64,000 bases of DNA from Colwellia sp. 75C3 (GTDB taxonomy: Bacteria > Pseudomonadota > Gammaproteobacteria > Enterobacterales > Alteromonadaceae): the NCBI RefSeq assembly GCF_002836255.1, contig NZ_PJAU01000032.1:1-64000 (forward strand), in the 5' to 3' direction. Within the stretch, counting starts at the first letter, position 1; every line of letters starts with the position of its first letter. Below the pieces are notes generated by a model. That model was not told the origin of the DNA, ran no database searches, and worked only from the letters and a program-made list of their open reading frames with translations. Below, piece by piece: positions 9,436-17,203 of this stretch. The translations under genes were made by a program, and so were the position numbers.

Positions 9436-10809
9436 ATGAACAATATATCATTCATCACCGCTATCGCATTCGTTTCAGTATTAACATTTTATGCTGTCGC
9501 GCCACAATCTACTGAGTATTCAGCTACAGACTCAACTCAAATTAATACTCAAAATACTATTGAAAGTGATATCGAAGAAATGATGCCTAAATCACAATCA
9601 ACTGAAAAAATGCCTGCCACAGCACATTTAGACAGTATTGTATTAGGTGCGGGTTGTTTTTGGGGTGCTGAAAAACGGTATCAGGCCATCCCTGGTGTTG
9701 TTGATGCAATATCAGGTTATGCCGATGGTAAGAATGTCAGCGCTACTTATCGAGAAATTACTAAAAGAAAGCACAAAAACAATGTAAATAACCATGCAGA
9801 AGTCGTTAAAGTTATTTTTAATAGTTCAAAGGTCAGCTTGGAAACTATTTTACATAGTTACTATGAAGGACATAACCCAACTCAACTTAATCGCCAAGGT
9901 AATGATGTCGGCACTCAATATCGTTCAACGATACTAACGAGTAATAAAGAGCAAAATGCCATTGCCTTAAAAATAACAGCACAGTATCAAACATTATTAA
10001 ATGACGCAGGTTACGGAAAGATTGAAACCAAAATACGTTCATTAACTGAGTTTTTTGAAGCAGAGCAATACCACCAAGATTATTTAGCCAAAAACCCAAG
10101 GGGTTATTGTCCAGATCACTCTACTGGCGTTAAGTTTACTGCTGAGACCGCAGGAACGAAATTAGCGAATAGCGAAATTGATAATAGCGCATTATTAAAG
10201 GGCAAACATATTGTTGTCATTGAATCAGAAAATTATTGTCCTTATTGTGAAAAATTTAAAAAGAATGTCGCTAATGATTATAAAGGCACTATTGCTATAA
10301 AATTTCGCCTAGCAAGCCAGCTTAAAGGCTTAACGATAAAGACTGAAACGTGGGCCACGCCTACTATTTTATTTATTCAAGACGGTGAAGAGGTCTTTGG
10401 AAAACAAGGGTACATGGAGCCTGAGTATTTTTATAAAGCTTTAGGTGCTTTTAAATTAGGAAAAAGTGAAGCGTTTAATGTTGCTTTCGATGAAGGTACG
10501 GATGGCCGCTTTTGTAAAGAGTATGAAATATTCAAGAACACACCCGATGGTGTTTTTATTGATAAACTAAGTGGTGCGCCACTGTTCGATACTAATGACC
10601 GATTTAACTCAAAATCTGGTTGGTTATCGTTTACGAAAGCGGTCGAGGGTTCAGTGATTGAAAAGCCCGATAATCGTTACGGTATGGTACGAACAGAGAT
10701 TCGCTCTAAAACGTCAGGTATTCATTTGGGTCACGTATTTCCAGATGGTCCAAATGGACAGCCAAGGTTTTGTATTAATGCGACGGTATTGGAGTTCAGA
10801 GCGAGATAA
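9436..10809 (+). CDS. msrAB: Methionine sulfoxide reductase fusion MsrA-thioredoxin-MsrB, exported
   Basis: 457 residues from the ATG at 9436; an in-frame TTG at 9418 would add six residues. A membrane/signal segment (residues 4-22) is followed by MsrA with catalytic C74 in GAGCFWGAE and a likely resolving Cys in RGYCPDHS (about 225). Next comes a thioredoxin-like domain with CPYC at 268-271 and a cis-Pro motif ATPTILF. The C-terminal MsrB domain has catalytic C446 in RFCINA. MsrB lacks the four zinc cysteines of the common form. It should repair both S- and R-methionine sulfoxide in envelope proteins, with the thioredoxin domain supplying electrons. The A-Trx-B order differs from the Trx-A-B order of neisserial PilB. 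Confidence 0.9.
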   Translation: MNNISFITAIAFVSVLTFYAVAPQSTEYSATDSTQINTQNTIESDIEEMMPKSQSTEKMPATAHLDSIVLGAGCFWGAEKRYQAIPGVVDAISGYADGKNVSATYREITKRKHKNNVNNHAEVVKVIFNSSKVSLETILHSYYEGHNPTQLNRQGNDVGTQYRSTILTSNKEQNAIALKITAQYQTLLNDAGYGKIETKIRSLTEFFEAEQYHQDYLAKNPRGYCPDHSTGVKFTAETAGTKLANSEIDNSALLKGKHIVVIESENYCPYCEKFKKNVANDYKGTIAIKFRLASQLKGLTIKTETWATPTILFIQDGEEVFGKQGYMEPEYFYKALGAFKLGKSEAFNVAFDEGTDGRFCKEYEIFKNTPDGVFIDKLSGAPLFDTNDRFNSKSGWLSFTKAVEGSVIEKPDNRYGMVRTEIRSKTSGIHLGHVFPDGPNGQPRFCINATVLEFRAR

Positions 10810-10856
10810 TAGCGTTCACCGCACAGTAAAAAATCATCATTATCTCTCCCCTGCTT

Positions 10857-10886
10857 GGCTATCGTAAAATCAATTTGGCGATAGCC
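10857..10886 (+). terminator. Hairpin downstream of msrAB
   Basis: An 8-bp stem (GGCTATCG / CGATAGCC) with a 14-nt loop, followed by ATTCTTTCC, begins 47 bp after the msrAB stop. It is a plausible factor-independent terminator. The remaining sequence to 11057 contains no credible gene. Confidence 0.5.
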
Positions 10887-11057
10887 ATTCTTTCCACGCT
10901 TTATTAGCGGCTATTTGTGGTGACACTGCCAAGCACTGTAAATATTTACGCTACTTATTTAAACTGAATAATTAAGTAAAAGTGCTGGTCTTCATTTGCC
11001 ACAAAGCGGTCATTAGGTTACTAGTGCCGAACAGCACTTCGGATTAGTTTTTGTATC

Positions 11058-11148
11058 GATAACGCCCAATTAAAGGCTAAAAATAGCGGGCTAAAATGGA
11101 AGCGAAGCGAACAGCCCGCTGTTTTTAGTCCTATTAAATTGCTTAGGT
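11058..11148 (-). other. attC site of the 212-residue cassette
   Basis: On the minus strand the site ends in GGGCGTTATCG. Its core is a long stem, CTAAAAATAGCGGGCT pairing with AGCCCGCTGTTTTTAG through a G-T pair, around a short loop. The left end overlaps the stop region of the 212-residue gene. This is the distal end of the recognisable array. Confidence 0.7.
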
Positions 11149-11781
11149 ACCTGAGTAAACTATTTCATAATTTTCTTTTACAAAGTCAATAAAATTGACA
11201 TTGTTTACCTTTAAACTTTCACTAATAGTTGATGCATTAATTGTAAGTATATTTTCTAGCGCTGCTATAGCTTTTGGATGTTCCCAATTCAAAGATGGTG
11301 TTCCAATTACAGAGGCAAAAAATTGTAAGCTTTGCTGCTGTAAATTGAGCTTCATTACTGATTTTTGGCAAATATTATAATTTTTAAAACCATATACTTG
11401 ACCTCTAGCCACCAAAGATTCTATTTTAGCAACCTTGTCACTCGATTTAGCAAGGGCTTCTAATAATTGTTTGCCATCATTAGCTCCGCGAGAATTTATA
11501 TACTCAATTATATGAGAATTCTGTTGATCTGAATTAGGCTGTAAATTTTTATGACTTTCAAAGCCAATATAGATAAATTTTAATTGTTCAATAGGTAAAG
11601 AAAGACTTTGAATGTAATCATGAACTGAATCTGTTAATTGATCTAGAAAGTCAGTTTTCCTTTGCGCCTTAGCTTGATGCTTCCATGTTTTTAAAGCTGT
11701 AAATGCTACATATGCAGTAAAAGTTGCAGCAAGGGTTTGAATGGAAGTTAGCCATGGAATTGATTCTAGAAATTTGCACAT
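11143..11781 (-). CDS. Cassette-encoded single-pass membrane protein, function unknown
   Basis: 212 residues. A hydrophobic segment near residues 8-30 (TSIQTLAATFTAYVAFTAL) is followed by a basic stretch (KTWKHQAKAQRK), so the rest of the protein should face the cytoplasm. The body is mostly alpha-helical (residues 40-205). I do not recognise a family. The start lies about 16 bp inside the cassette, just after the recombination site of the upstream cassette, as is normal for integron genes. Cassette proteins of this small membrane-anchored kind are often accessory or defence related, but nothing in this sequence proves that. Confidence 0.7.
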   Translation of the reverse strand: MCKFLESIPWLTSIQTLAATFTAYVAFTALKTWKHQAKAQRKTDFLDQLTDSVHDYIQSLSLPIEQLKFIYIGFESHKNLQPNSDQQNSHIIEYINSRGANDGKQLLEALAKSSDKVAKIESLVARGQVYGFKNYNICQKSVMKLNLQQQSLQFFASVIGTPSLNWEHPKAIAALENILTINASTISESLKVNNVNFIDFVKENYEIVYSGT

Positions 11782-11794
11782 AGATTGATAAGGT

Positions 11795-11895
11795 ACCTAA
11801 CGCCCAAATAACAGGCTAAGTAATTGTTGGCTAAAATGTGAAACGAAGTGGAACGCAGCCAACCGTTACGTGTCCTAGTTTATTTTCTTGTTATG
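11795..11895 (-). other. attC site of the GNAT cassette
   Basis: The minus strand reads ACATAACAAG at one end and GGGCGTTAGGT at the other; GTTAGGT fits the GTTRRRY integrase core exactly. The arms GGTTGGCT and AGCCAAC pair in the middle. This is the best consensus match in the array. Confidence 0.8.
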
Positions 11896-11897
11896 TT

Positions 11898-12335
11898 TTA
11901 AAGCTTAATAACAGCCAGCATATCCTCATCGTCTTCATCCATACCGACTTCGGAAAAACCAAAGCTAGAATAAAACCCTTTAGCAACAGAGTTCTTTGGA
12001 TTATAACAAATTTCGATCTCTTGTAAGCCCGAAACTTTTTTTATTTCAAACAAGGCTAGGTTAAGTGCAACACGTCCTATTGATTTTTGTTGATGTTCTT
12101 TATCAACCATAAAGCGCCAAATTGAAATTTTAACTTTAGATTCTTGTACCCACATAAAAAAACCTACGGGCTCTTCTTTCATATAAATAGCTCTGATTTC
12201 ATACCCTTCATTGTACTTAGATTCAACTATTGACCACATATTACAAGCTACATAACCTTCCTGTTCTTTTGTGATATCGAGTTCACAAACTTTTTCATAA
12301 TTTTCTTTTGTTACTGGACGAAGTGATACTTCCAC
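11898..12335 (-). CDS. GNAT-family N-acetyltransferase (cassette gene)
   Basis: 145 residues with the GNAT fold. A beta-strand GFFMWVQE precedes the acetyl-CoA loop region VDKEHQQKSIGRVALNLAL, where Q-x-x-S-I-G-R replaces the common Q-x-x-G-x-G/A. The C-terminal NPKNSVAKGFYSSFGF is the usual second acetyl-CoA contact. It resembles spermine/spermidine-type and unclassified acetyltransferases, which are common integron cargo. The substrate is unknown. The stop codon lies 3 bp from its attC site. The upstream cassette gene ends only 29 bp away, so that attC is degenerate. Confidence 0.85.
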   Translation of the reverse strand: MEVSLRPVTKENYEKVCELDITKEQEGYVACNMWSIVESKYNEGYEIRAIYMKEEPVGFFMWVQESKVKISIWRFMVDKEHQQKSIGRVALNLALFEIKKVSGLQEIEICYNPKNSVAKGFYSSFGFSEVGMDEDDEDMLAVIKL

Positions 12336-12337
12336 AG

Positions 12338-12393
12338 ACTTTCCTTAAATCGTAACCCACTGTTTTAGTTCCGTTTAAATACCTTGTTATGTG
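12338..12393 (-). other. Degenerate or shortened attC remnant
   Basis: The minus strand has ACATAACAAG (R''-like) followed within 45 bp by GGGTTACG, a possible damaged GGCGTTA. The long internal palindrome is missing. The element overlaps the last codons of the 269-residue gene. It is probably a deletion product that has fused two cassettes. Confidence 0.45.
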
Positions 12394-13174
12394 TTTCTGC
12401 TTCCAGAGCTTTGGATAATCGAAGTAATGTTTCCTCATCCATATGTTGCGCATAATCTTTAACAATATTGTCTATGCGTTCATCACAGAATTCAAATAAA
12501 TGCAAATTAACATTTACTACCACATTATCTAAAAATGGCTCAATATGGGTTTTAACTCGATTATAAAACTCAGTTAAAGAATTAAAATTAAATTCACATA
12601 ACCCTTTAAACTCATTTATTCCTTTTTTTTGAATCTCGGTGCCAATTTCAGAAGAATGTTTTATATTATTATTCACTATTCTTAACTGATTTACATATTC
12701 AAATTCTTTTATTGATGTGAACTCAATTTTTTTAAGTTTAAAAAAATATTTCATATTATCCCAAGCAAACAAATCTCTTTTATCTTCACCAGGAAATGCA
12801 GTTCGAATAATTTCTTTTAAAAGAATCTCGATGTTTTTATATAAATATACTATTTGCATTTCCTTCATTGAAATCATTTGCCCATCAAGGATAGATATAG
12901 TGTGCTGTATATCCGCTTGGTCATGATAAATACCCAATTGATCATTTGTAGGATACATATGATCACCTTCAACCGGCTCTAAATCACTAAAATCAGCTAA
13001 TAACTTTTGTTCATCATTTGTTAGTTCAGCTATTTTTTTTTCGATCTCTACTTCTCTTGGTTTAATAGCTTCTTCATATGTAAAGTCTATTTGTTTTGCG
13101 ATCTCAGTTAGAGCATTTCTTTTAAAAATAAACTGCCATTTTTTACTGTTGATCATATCTAATATATTCGACAC
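12365..13174 (-). CDS. Helical cassette protein with HEPN-like RxxxxxxxH motif
   Basis: 269 residues, almost entirely alpha-helical, with no signal or membrane segment. A charged helix (EVEIEKKIAELTNDEQ) occupies residues 40-60. A second region around residues 100-190 runs from an IVYLYKNIEILLKEI helix to NQLRIVNNNIKHSSEIG. The N-N-x-I-K-H-S pattern after an arginine resembles the active-site helix of HEPN nucleases and the HEPN-like domains of DUF4145-type proteins. HEPN domains often cut RNA in toxin-antitoxin and phage-defence systems. No partner antitoxin is obvious next to it. The family call is tentative; the presence of a real gene is well supported by length and by its cassette position. 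Confidence 0.65.
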   Translation of the reverse strand: MSNILDMINSKKWQFIFKRNALTEIAKQIDFTYEEAIKPREVEIEKKIAELTNDEQKLLADFSDLEPVEGDHMYPTNDQLGIYHDQADIQHTISILDGQMISMKEMQIVYLYKNIEILLKEIIRTAFPGEDKRDLFAWDNMKYFFKLKKIEFTSIKEFEYVNQLRIVNNNIKHSSEIGTEIQKKGINEFKGLCEFNFNSLTEFYNRVKTHIEPFLDNVVVNVNLHLFEFCDERIDNIVKDYAQHMDEETLLRLSKALEAETHNKVFKRN

Positions 13175-13196
13175 ATTTCACCATACTTATTAAAAA

Positions 13197-13285
13197 CACA
13201 TAACGCCCCACTAATGGGAATTTATAGTTGGCTAAAATGAAAACAGCCAACTATAAATTTTCCCTATTGAGTGGCTTGTTATGAG
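13197..13285 (-). other. attC site of the DUF3024 cassette
   Basis: The minus strand reads TCATAACAAGCCACTCAAT at one end and GGGGCGTTATGT at the other. The centre is a perfect 15-bp stem (AATTTATAGTTGGCT with AGCCAACTATAAATT) with an 11-nt loop. This is a clean example of the site architecture. Confidence 0.8.
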
Positions 13286-13287
13286 TT

Positions 13288-13650
13288 TTAGCCCCAAAAA
13301 CAACCTTTTAAATCTTCGCTAACAATTTTGAACAGTGGTTCTAAATGTTGATTAATACCATCAGGTGCATATTGTTGCCACTTCGAATTTTGACGAGGCC
13401 AATATAATTTCCATACTTTATCTTTTTTAATATAGATAAATTTAGCAACTGGAAACTCTGTTTTTAAGGTCGGGTCATCCCACTTTGGACGAACTTCCAA
13501 AAAGTATAATGTTTGGTCTTCCATTCTATAATCAATATAGAGTTGTTCAGGTGGAAAAGGATTATTTTTATTAAGACAGAATTGTTTTGCAGCTTTCTCT
13601 ACTTTAAATACCTCAAACTCACTAATTGCCATGAAACCCTCGAAACTCAT
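13288..13650 (-). CDS. DUF3024-like cassette protein
   Basis: 120 residues, soluble. The pattern LEVRPKWDD, then PVAKFIYIKKDKVWKLYWPR, then KWQQYAPDG and a C-terminal EDLKGCFWG matches the DUF3024 family, which is frequent in Vibrio and other chromosomal integron arrays. The function of the family is unknown. The ATG at 13650 lies inside the integrase core GTTATGA of the preceding attC, so cassette insertion itself places the start codon. Family recognition is from memory of the motif pattern. Confidence 0.75.
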   Translation of the reverse strand: MSFEGFMAISEFEVFKVEKAAKQFCLNKNNPFPPEQLYIDYRMEDQTLYFLEVRPKWDDPTLKTEFPVAKFIYIKKDKVWKLYWPRQNSKWQQYAPDGINQHLEPLFKIVSEDLKGCFWG

Positions 13651-13744
13651 AACGCCCCAATAATGGGCAAATATCAGTTGGTTAAAATAAGCGACACTGG
13701 AGCAAAAACCAACTGTTATTTGTCCTGATTAATTGGCTTATGTT
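13647..13744 (-). other. attC site carrying the start codon of the next cassette
   Basis: On the minus strand the site runs from CATAAGCCAATTAATCAGGAC to GGGGCGTTATGA. Arms CAGTTGG and CCAACTG pair around a loop containing TTATTTT. Its R' core contains the ATG of the DUF3024 gene, and its R'' end overlaps the stop of the 162-residue gene. Confidence 0.75.
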
Positions 13745-14226
13745 TTTAATACTGTAAACCACATTGTAAAGGAATAATAAAGTAGCGTTGTAATTCCAAA
13801 GTAATAGGCATACATTAAGTCTTTTTTAAGCTCAAAACGAGATGCTAAAGGTAAAATAATAATAAGTAAAAAACATATCCAATCTAGAATATGGACAGTA
13901 TCAAAAGGCTCTGTAATATCTTTAAACAGATCAGATTTCAAACTTACCCACCGATCTAAAAGTTCAGTCTTATCGAGGATCGCTTTAGTTTGAATGTGAA
14001 TAGAGTGACAAACATTATTTAGAGTTGTTCTAGTATAGAGTTTACCTTGAAGTGAAATAGTTAACTCACAAGAGGTACCTTTAGAATGATAGATAGTCTT
14101 AGCTTCTACTATATCTACTTCAACCTGGGATTTATAAAAAAAACCATCTACAACTAGAAGTAGTATGGCTGAAGAAAAAAACATCCAGATAGGTAAATAT
14201 TTATTTAGTCCGAATTTTAAATGCAT
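13738..14226 (-). CDS. Cassette-encoded membrane protein, function unknown
   Basis: 162 residues. One hydrophobic segment lies at residues 11-29 (IWMFFSSAILLLVVDGFF). Two more lie at about 113-130 (ILDWICFLLIIILPLA) and 140-158 (YYFGITTLLYYSFTMWF). Between them an extracytoplasmic beta-rich domain of about 80 residues holds two cysteines (TSCELTISL, NNVCHSI) that could form a disulfide. No family is recognised. The topology, with a periplasmic domain between the first and second helices, is an inference. Confidence 0.65.
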   Translation of the reverse strand: MHLKFGLNKYLPIWMFFSSAILLLVVDGFFYKSQVEVDIVEAKTIYHSKGTSCELTISLQGKLYTRTTLNNVCHSIHIQTKAILDKTELLDRWVSLKSDLFKDITEPFDTVHILDWICFLLIIILPLASRFELKKDLMYAYYFGITTLLYYSFTMWFTVLKT

Positions 14227-14227
14227 A

Positions 14228-14318
14228 GTTGATTACAGACACCGTTGGCTAAAATAAGTGAAAGTAGTGAATAAAAAGCCAATTGTATTTTGTCCTGCTT
14301 GAAATTCTTGTTATGTTG
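14228..14318 (-). other. attC site with an eroded right half
   Basis: The minus strand begins CAACATAACAAGAATTTC, followed by AGCAGGAC and an ATTGGCT/AGCCAAC stem. The expected GGGCGTTA end is not preserved; the sequence reads TGTCTGTAATCAACTATG. It is probably inactive for excision. Confidence 0.55.
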
Positions 14319-14321
14319 CTA

Positions 14322-14591
14322 CTACACCTGACCTAATAACTTTGGCAAAACTTGAATTAAACCTGTTTGTTGCCAGATAGGGTAACTTAATATACCAATA
14401 GTTACCCCCCAAAATAAGCCAAACTATAAATAGTTTTCTGTACTTTTACTTTTAGGCCAAATTACACCGCACCCTGAAAATGACAAGACAAGAACCAAAA
14501 TGATAATTTCAAGGATTAACCAACTAGAGAAAAGAGCTGTTAAAGCTAAGGTAATAAAAGTGAATAATACCGACAATCCTTTAGGTTTCAT
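14322..14591 (-). pseudogene. Small membrane-protein cassette gene with in-frame amber stop
   Basis: An ATG at 14591 opens a frame of 55 codons ending in TAG (14424-14426). The frame then continues for 33 more codons to TAG at 14322-14324. The first part has two adjacent hydrophobic stretches (LFTFITLALTALFSSWLIL and IIILVLVLSF). The continuation has a third (FGLFWGVTIGILSYPIW), so the joined product of about 89 residues would be a coherent small membrane protein. A GTTATGT core lies just upstream at 14606-14612, and an attC follows directly, so this is a cassette gene disabled by one base change. Alternatively the 55-residue form is functional. Confidence 0.6.
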
Positions 14592-14625
14592 CTAAATCCT
14601 TTTTGCAACATAACAGCTTATTATG

Positions 14626-14853
14626 GAGACTTCTCAGTAATGTCCATCCCATAACTTTAATTTAATTCGTATTAATATCCCATATTTTCAGTACCTTATA
14701 AACTAAAAATATTTTATTTTGTTAGGTCTTGGATATTACTGAGAAGTCTCAGTAATATCCAACATAGAATTAAAGGCTATTTCAAATAATATCAATTAGT
14801 TAGGGTTTAGAAATGTTGATTTTAATTTATTACTAAGACTTCCCAGTAATATG
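14626..14853. repeat. Three copies of a 20-bp motif in direct and inverted orientation
   Basis: GAGACTTCTCAGTAATGTCC (14626-14645) is matched in inverted orientation by 14731-14750 (19 of 20 bases). The segment 14731-14760 is itself a palindrome with perfect 14-bp arms (GGATATTACTGAGA / TCTCAGTAATATCC). A third, slightly diverged direct copy lies at 14835-14853. The copies bound two AT-rich segments of about 85 and 75 bp with no coding potential. This looks like the ends of one or two small non-autonomous elements, or recombinase-binding sites, located at the boundary of the cassette array. Confidence 0.7.
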
Positions 14854-15236
14854 ACACAGTCAATTCATTAGAAAATATATCGCAAATATTTTGAAGCTAA
14901 CGTCAGCAAAGCACACCAAGGGAACATTAGCACCAATATTTATTAGTGCTAAAAAATTACGACGTTTGAGACATTTTCTTTAATCGTCACTTTTACCACT
15001 GAAGAGTCATCCCCTTCCATAGACCTTAACTCCTCCTGCCACACACTAGTTAAATATTTGTTAACCAATGACATCCCCCCTATTAAGGATAAATGCATCA
15101 GGCTCCCTTATGAATACGTATGCAAAGGGATTGATTACTACCCCTGCTTAATTTACGCTCAATTCAATTGCTAATTCGAAGTAAGTCTCAGCAACAACAC
15201 GTTTACAATAATAAAAATAACATAAGCGAGGAAAGC
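14854..15236 (+). promoter_or_regulatory. Upstream region of the alpha-amylase gene
   Basis: This 383-bp stretch has no coding potential on either strand. It must carry the amylase promoter. I could not identify a specific operator. GCGAGGAAAGC just before 15237 supplies the ribosome site for the chosen start. Confidence 0.4.
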
Positions 15237-16649
15237 ATGAAATCTACTCCTATATTGAAAAAAATCACCCAAGCTTCAATCATAGCTAGTTCATTATTAT
15301 TCAGTCAATTGTCACATGCGGATACCATACTGCACGCCTTTAACTGGACCTATGATGACGTCGCAACCAAAGCACAAGAAATTGCTGATTTAGGTTACAA
15401 AAAAGTACTTGTTTCGCCGTCATACAAATCTTCAGGTAATCAGTGGTGGGCTCGATATCAACCACAAGACTTAAGAGTTATTCATAGCCCTTTAGGCGAT
15501 ACCAATGATTTTAAAGATATGGTTAACGCCTTAAAAGCCAAAGGAGTAGAAACCTACGCCGATATCGTATTCAACCATATGGCGAACGAATCATACCAAC
15601 GCTCAGATTTGAACTACCCAGGCTCTACAGTCCTTGCTAACTATGCTGCTGATAGTACTTATTACAATTCAATTAAGTTATTCGGTGATCTACAAGAGAA
15701 TAACTTGGTCGCAAGTGATTTTCATCCCGCTGGATGTATTACTGATTGGGGCAACCCAGGTCATGTACAATATTGGCGACTTTGTGGTGGTAATGGTGAT
15801 GCTGGCTTGCCTGATTTAGACCCTAATAACAAGGTAGTATCCCAACAGCAAGCTTACTTACAAGCGTTAAAAGCTATTGGTGTTACTGGTTTTCGTGTTG
15901 ATGCCGCAAAACATATGAGCAACTATCACATTAATGCGGTATTTAATAACGACATCAAAAATGGCGTACATGTTTTTGGTGAAATAATTACCTCTGGCGG
16001 CTCTGGCGACAATAGCTACGACAGTTTCCTAGCACCTTATTTAAATGACACCGGACACGGTGCTTATGACTTCCCATTATTTGCCTCACTGCGCGGTGCA
16101 CTTGGTTTTGGCGGTTCAATGAATCAACTTGTTGACCCAGCAGCTTATGGGCAAGCATTAACACCTGAGAAAGCCGTAACATTTTCAATAACCCATGATA
16201 TTCCAACCAATGCTGGTTTTAGGTATCAAATACTTAATGCTACCGATGAAGTGTTAGCTAATGCCTACATTATGGGTCGTGACGGCGGTACGCCGATGAT
16301 CTACTCAGATCATAACGAAAGTAACGACAACAATCGTTGGTTAGATTTATACAAACGCTCAGACGTTGCGGGCATGGTGAAGTTTCACAACACCGCACAA
16401 GGCCATGGTATGCAAGTGATGAGCTTTAACGACTGTGTTATTTTATTCAAACGTGATCATATTGGTGTGGTGGGTATTAACAAATGTGATAACGGCCAAG
16501 ATGTTTGGGTAAATACTGCAGAGCACAATTTATGGTGGAATAAAAATTACCGTGATGTAGTTGAAGGTGTTGATGTACAAAACATTAATAGCCAATGGCA
16601 TAAATTTTACTTGCCAGGGCGTAAAGCCAGAATGTGGTTAATGGAATAA
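15237..16649 (+). CDS. Secreted alpha-amylase, glycoside hydrolase family 13
   Basis: 470 residues from the ATG at 15237, which has a GAGGAAAG ribosome site; an in-frame ATG at 15168 would add 23 polar residues before the signal. A signal peptide (residues 1-28, cleavage near LSHA/DT) leads into a TIM-barrel with the family regions DIVFNHMAN, GFRVDAAKH (nucleophile D222), HVFGEII (acid/base E249) and ITHDIPTN (D321). The size and the HAFNW start resemble the compact Aeromonas/Xanthomonas-type amylases (probably subfamily GH13_27). It cuts internal alpha-1,4 bonds of starch or glycogen outside the cell. It is monocistronic and followed by a terminator. No maltodextrin transport gene is nearby. 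Confidence 0.93.
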   Translation: MKSTPILKKITQASIIASSLLFSQLSHADTILHAFNWTYDDVATKAQEIADLGYKKVLVSPSYKSSGNQWWARYQPQDLRVIHSPLGDTNDFKDMVNALKAKGVETYADIVFNHMANESYQRSDLNYPGSTVLANYAADSTYYNSIKLFGDLQENNLVASDFHPAGCITDWGNPGHVQYWRLCGGNGDAGLPDLDPNNKVVSQQQAYLQALKAIGVTGFRVDAAKHMSNYHINAVFNNDIKNGVHVFGEIITSGGSGDNSYDSFLAPYLNDTGHGAYDFPLFASLRGALGFGGSMNQLVDPAAYGQALTPEKAVTFSITHDIPTNAGFRYQILNATDEVLANAYIMGRDGGTPMIYSDHNESNDNNRWLDLYKRSDVAGMVKFHNTAQGHGMQVMSFNDCVILFKRDHIGVVGINKCDNGQDVWVNTAEHNLWWNKNYRDVVEGVDVQNINSQWHKFYLPGRKARMWLME

Positions 16650-16675
16650 ACGCCAAAAAATACTTGTTCTCTCAC

Positions 16676-16698
16676 AAACGCTACTTAAGGTAGCGTTT
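16676..16698 (+). terminator. Terminator after the alpha-amylase gene
   Basis: A perfect 9-bp stem (AAACGCTAC / GTAGCGTTT) with loop TTAAG lies 27 bp past the stop and is followed by T-rich sequence. The rest of 16699-17203 has no credible gene; it contains one dispersed palindrome (16973-17005). Confidence 0.7.
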
Positions 16699-16972
16699 AT
16701 CATTTCAGACATATTATAAATTCTATTGTTTAAGCAGTATCACTGATAGACACAGACGCTATCAATTGACTTTCTTACCGCAGATATATAGCTTTAAGAC
16801 AAACACTGTGAACAACGCGTTAATCAAAGGCACTATTTTTGCTGCTATTTCATTCAGGTGAACGGGATTCATATCGCCAGAGATTTCTGCAAACAACATC
16901 ACATAGGAATCAAATAATGTTTGTCGACATGATATTTTTTACCTAAATGTAACAGCTCAATTGTAAAATATA

Positions 16973-17005
16973 ATGGATCTTCGACTAGATACTTCGAAGA
17001 TCACG
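16973..17005. repeat. Dispersed 33-bp palindromic repeat, copy 1
   Basis: ATGGATCTTCGA...TCGAAGAT-ACG contains GATCTTCGA/TCGAAGATC arms. The same unit recurs at 52925-52957 with 29 of 33 bases identical. It is intergenic in both places and probably belongs to a larger family of interspersed palindromes in this genome. Confidence 0.7.
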
Positions 17006-17203
17006 ATAAACCAACTCCTGAGTAAGATTCCGCTATTAGTGAACACCTGAGTGTAGATGTCGTTATTAATTAATTCCTGATCGAAAATGACGTGATTAAT
17101 GTCTTCTTGAGTAAAGCACTTAAGAAAGAAAAGAAATTATTTTTCCAGCTAAAGGTTCTATTATTAATATAACCTTTACTTTCATTAACAAAGAGCACCG
17201 CCT

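Larger units (their letters stand above)
11058..14612 (-). mobile_element. Integron gene-cassette array without integrase (CALIN-like)
   Basis: Six consecutive minus-strand genes or gene remnants are each followed by an imperfect palindrome of about 90 bp. Read on the minus strand, the sites begin near (A)TAACAAG and, where intact, end in GGGCGTTA followed by TGN, GGT or TCG. These match the R'' and R' (GTTRRRY) ends of integron attC sites. Internal stems share GTTGGCT/AGCCAAC arms, an AGGAC box and ATTTTAGCC. Genes and sites have one orientation and genes are tightly packed. No tyrosine recombinase resembling IntI is in the window; the attI/intI end would be expected on the right, where a repeat cluster and a non-cassette amylase gene lie instead. 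The site sequences were read by eye, not by a covariance search. Confidence 0.75.

Noticed and set aside
14854..15236. Search for an attI/intI or hidden gene between the array and the amylase
   Set aside because: No long frame on either strand, and no integrase motifs.
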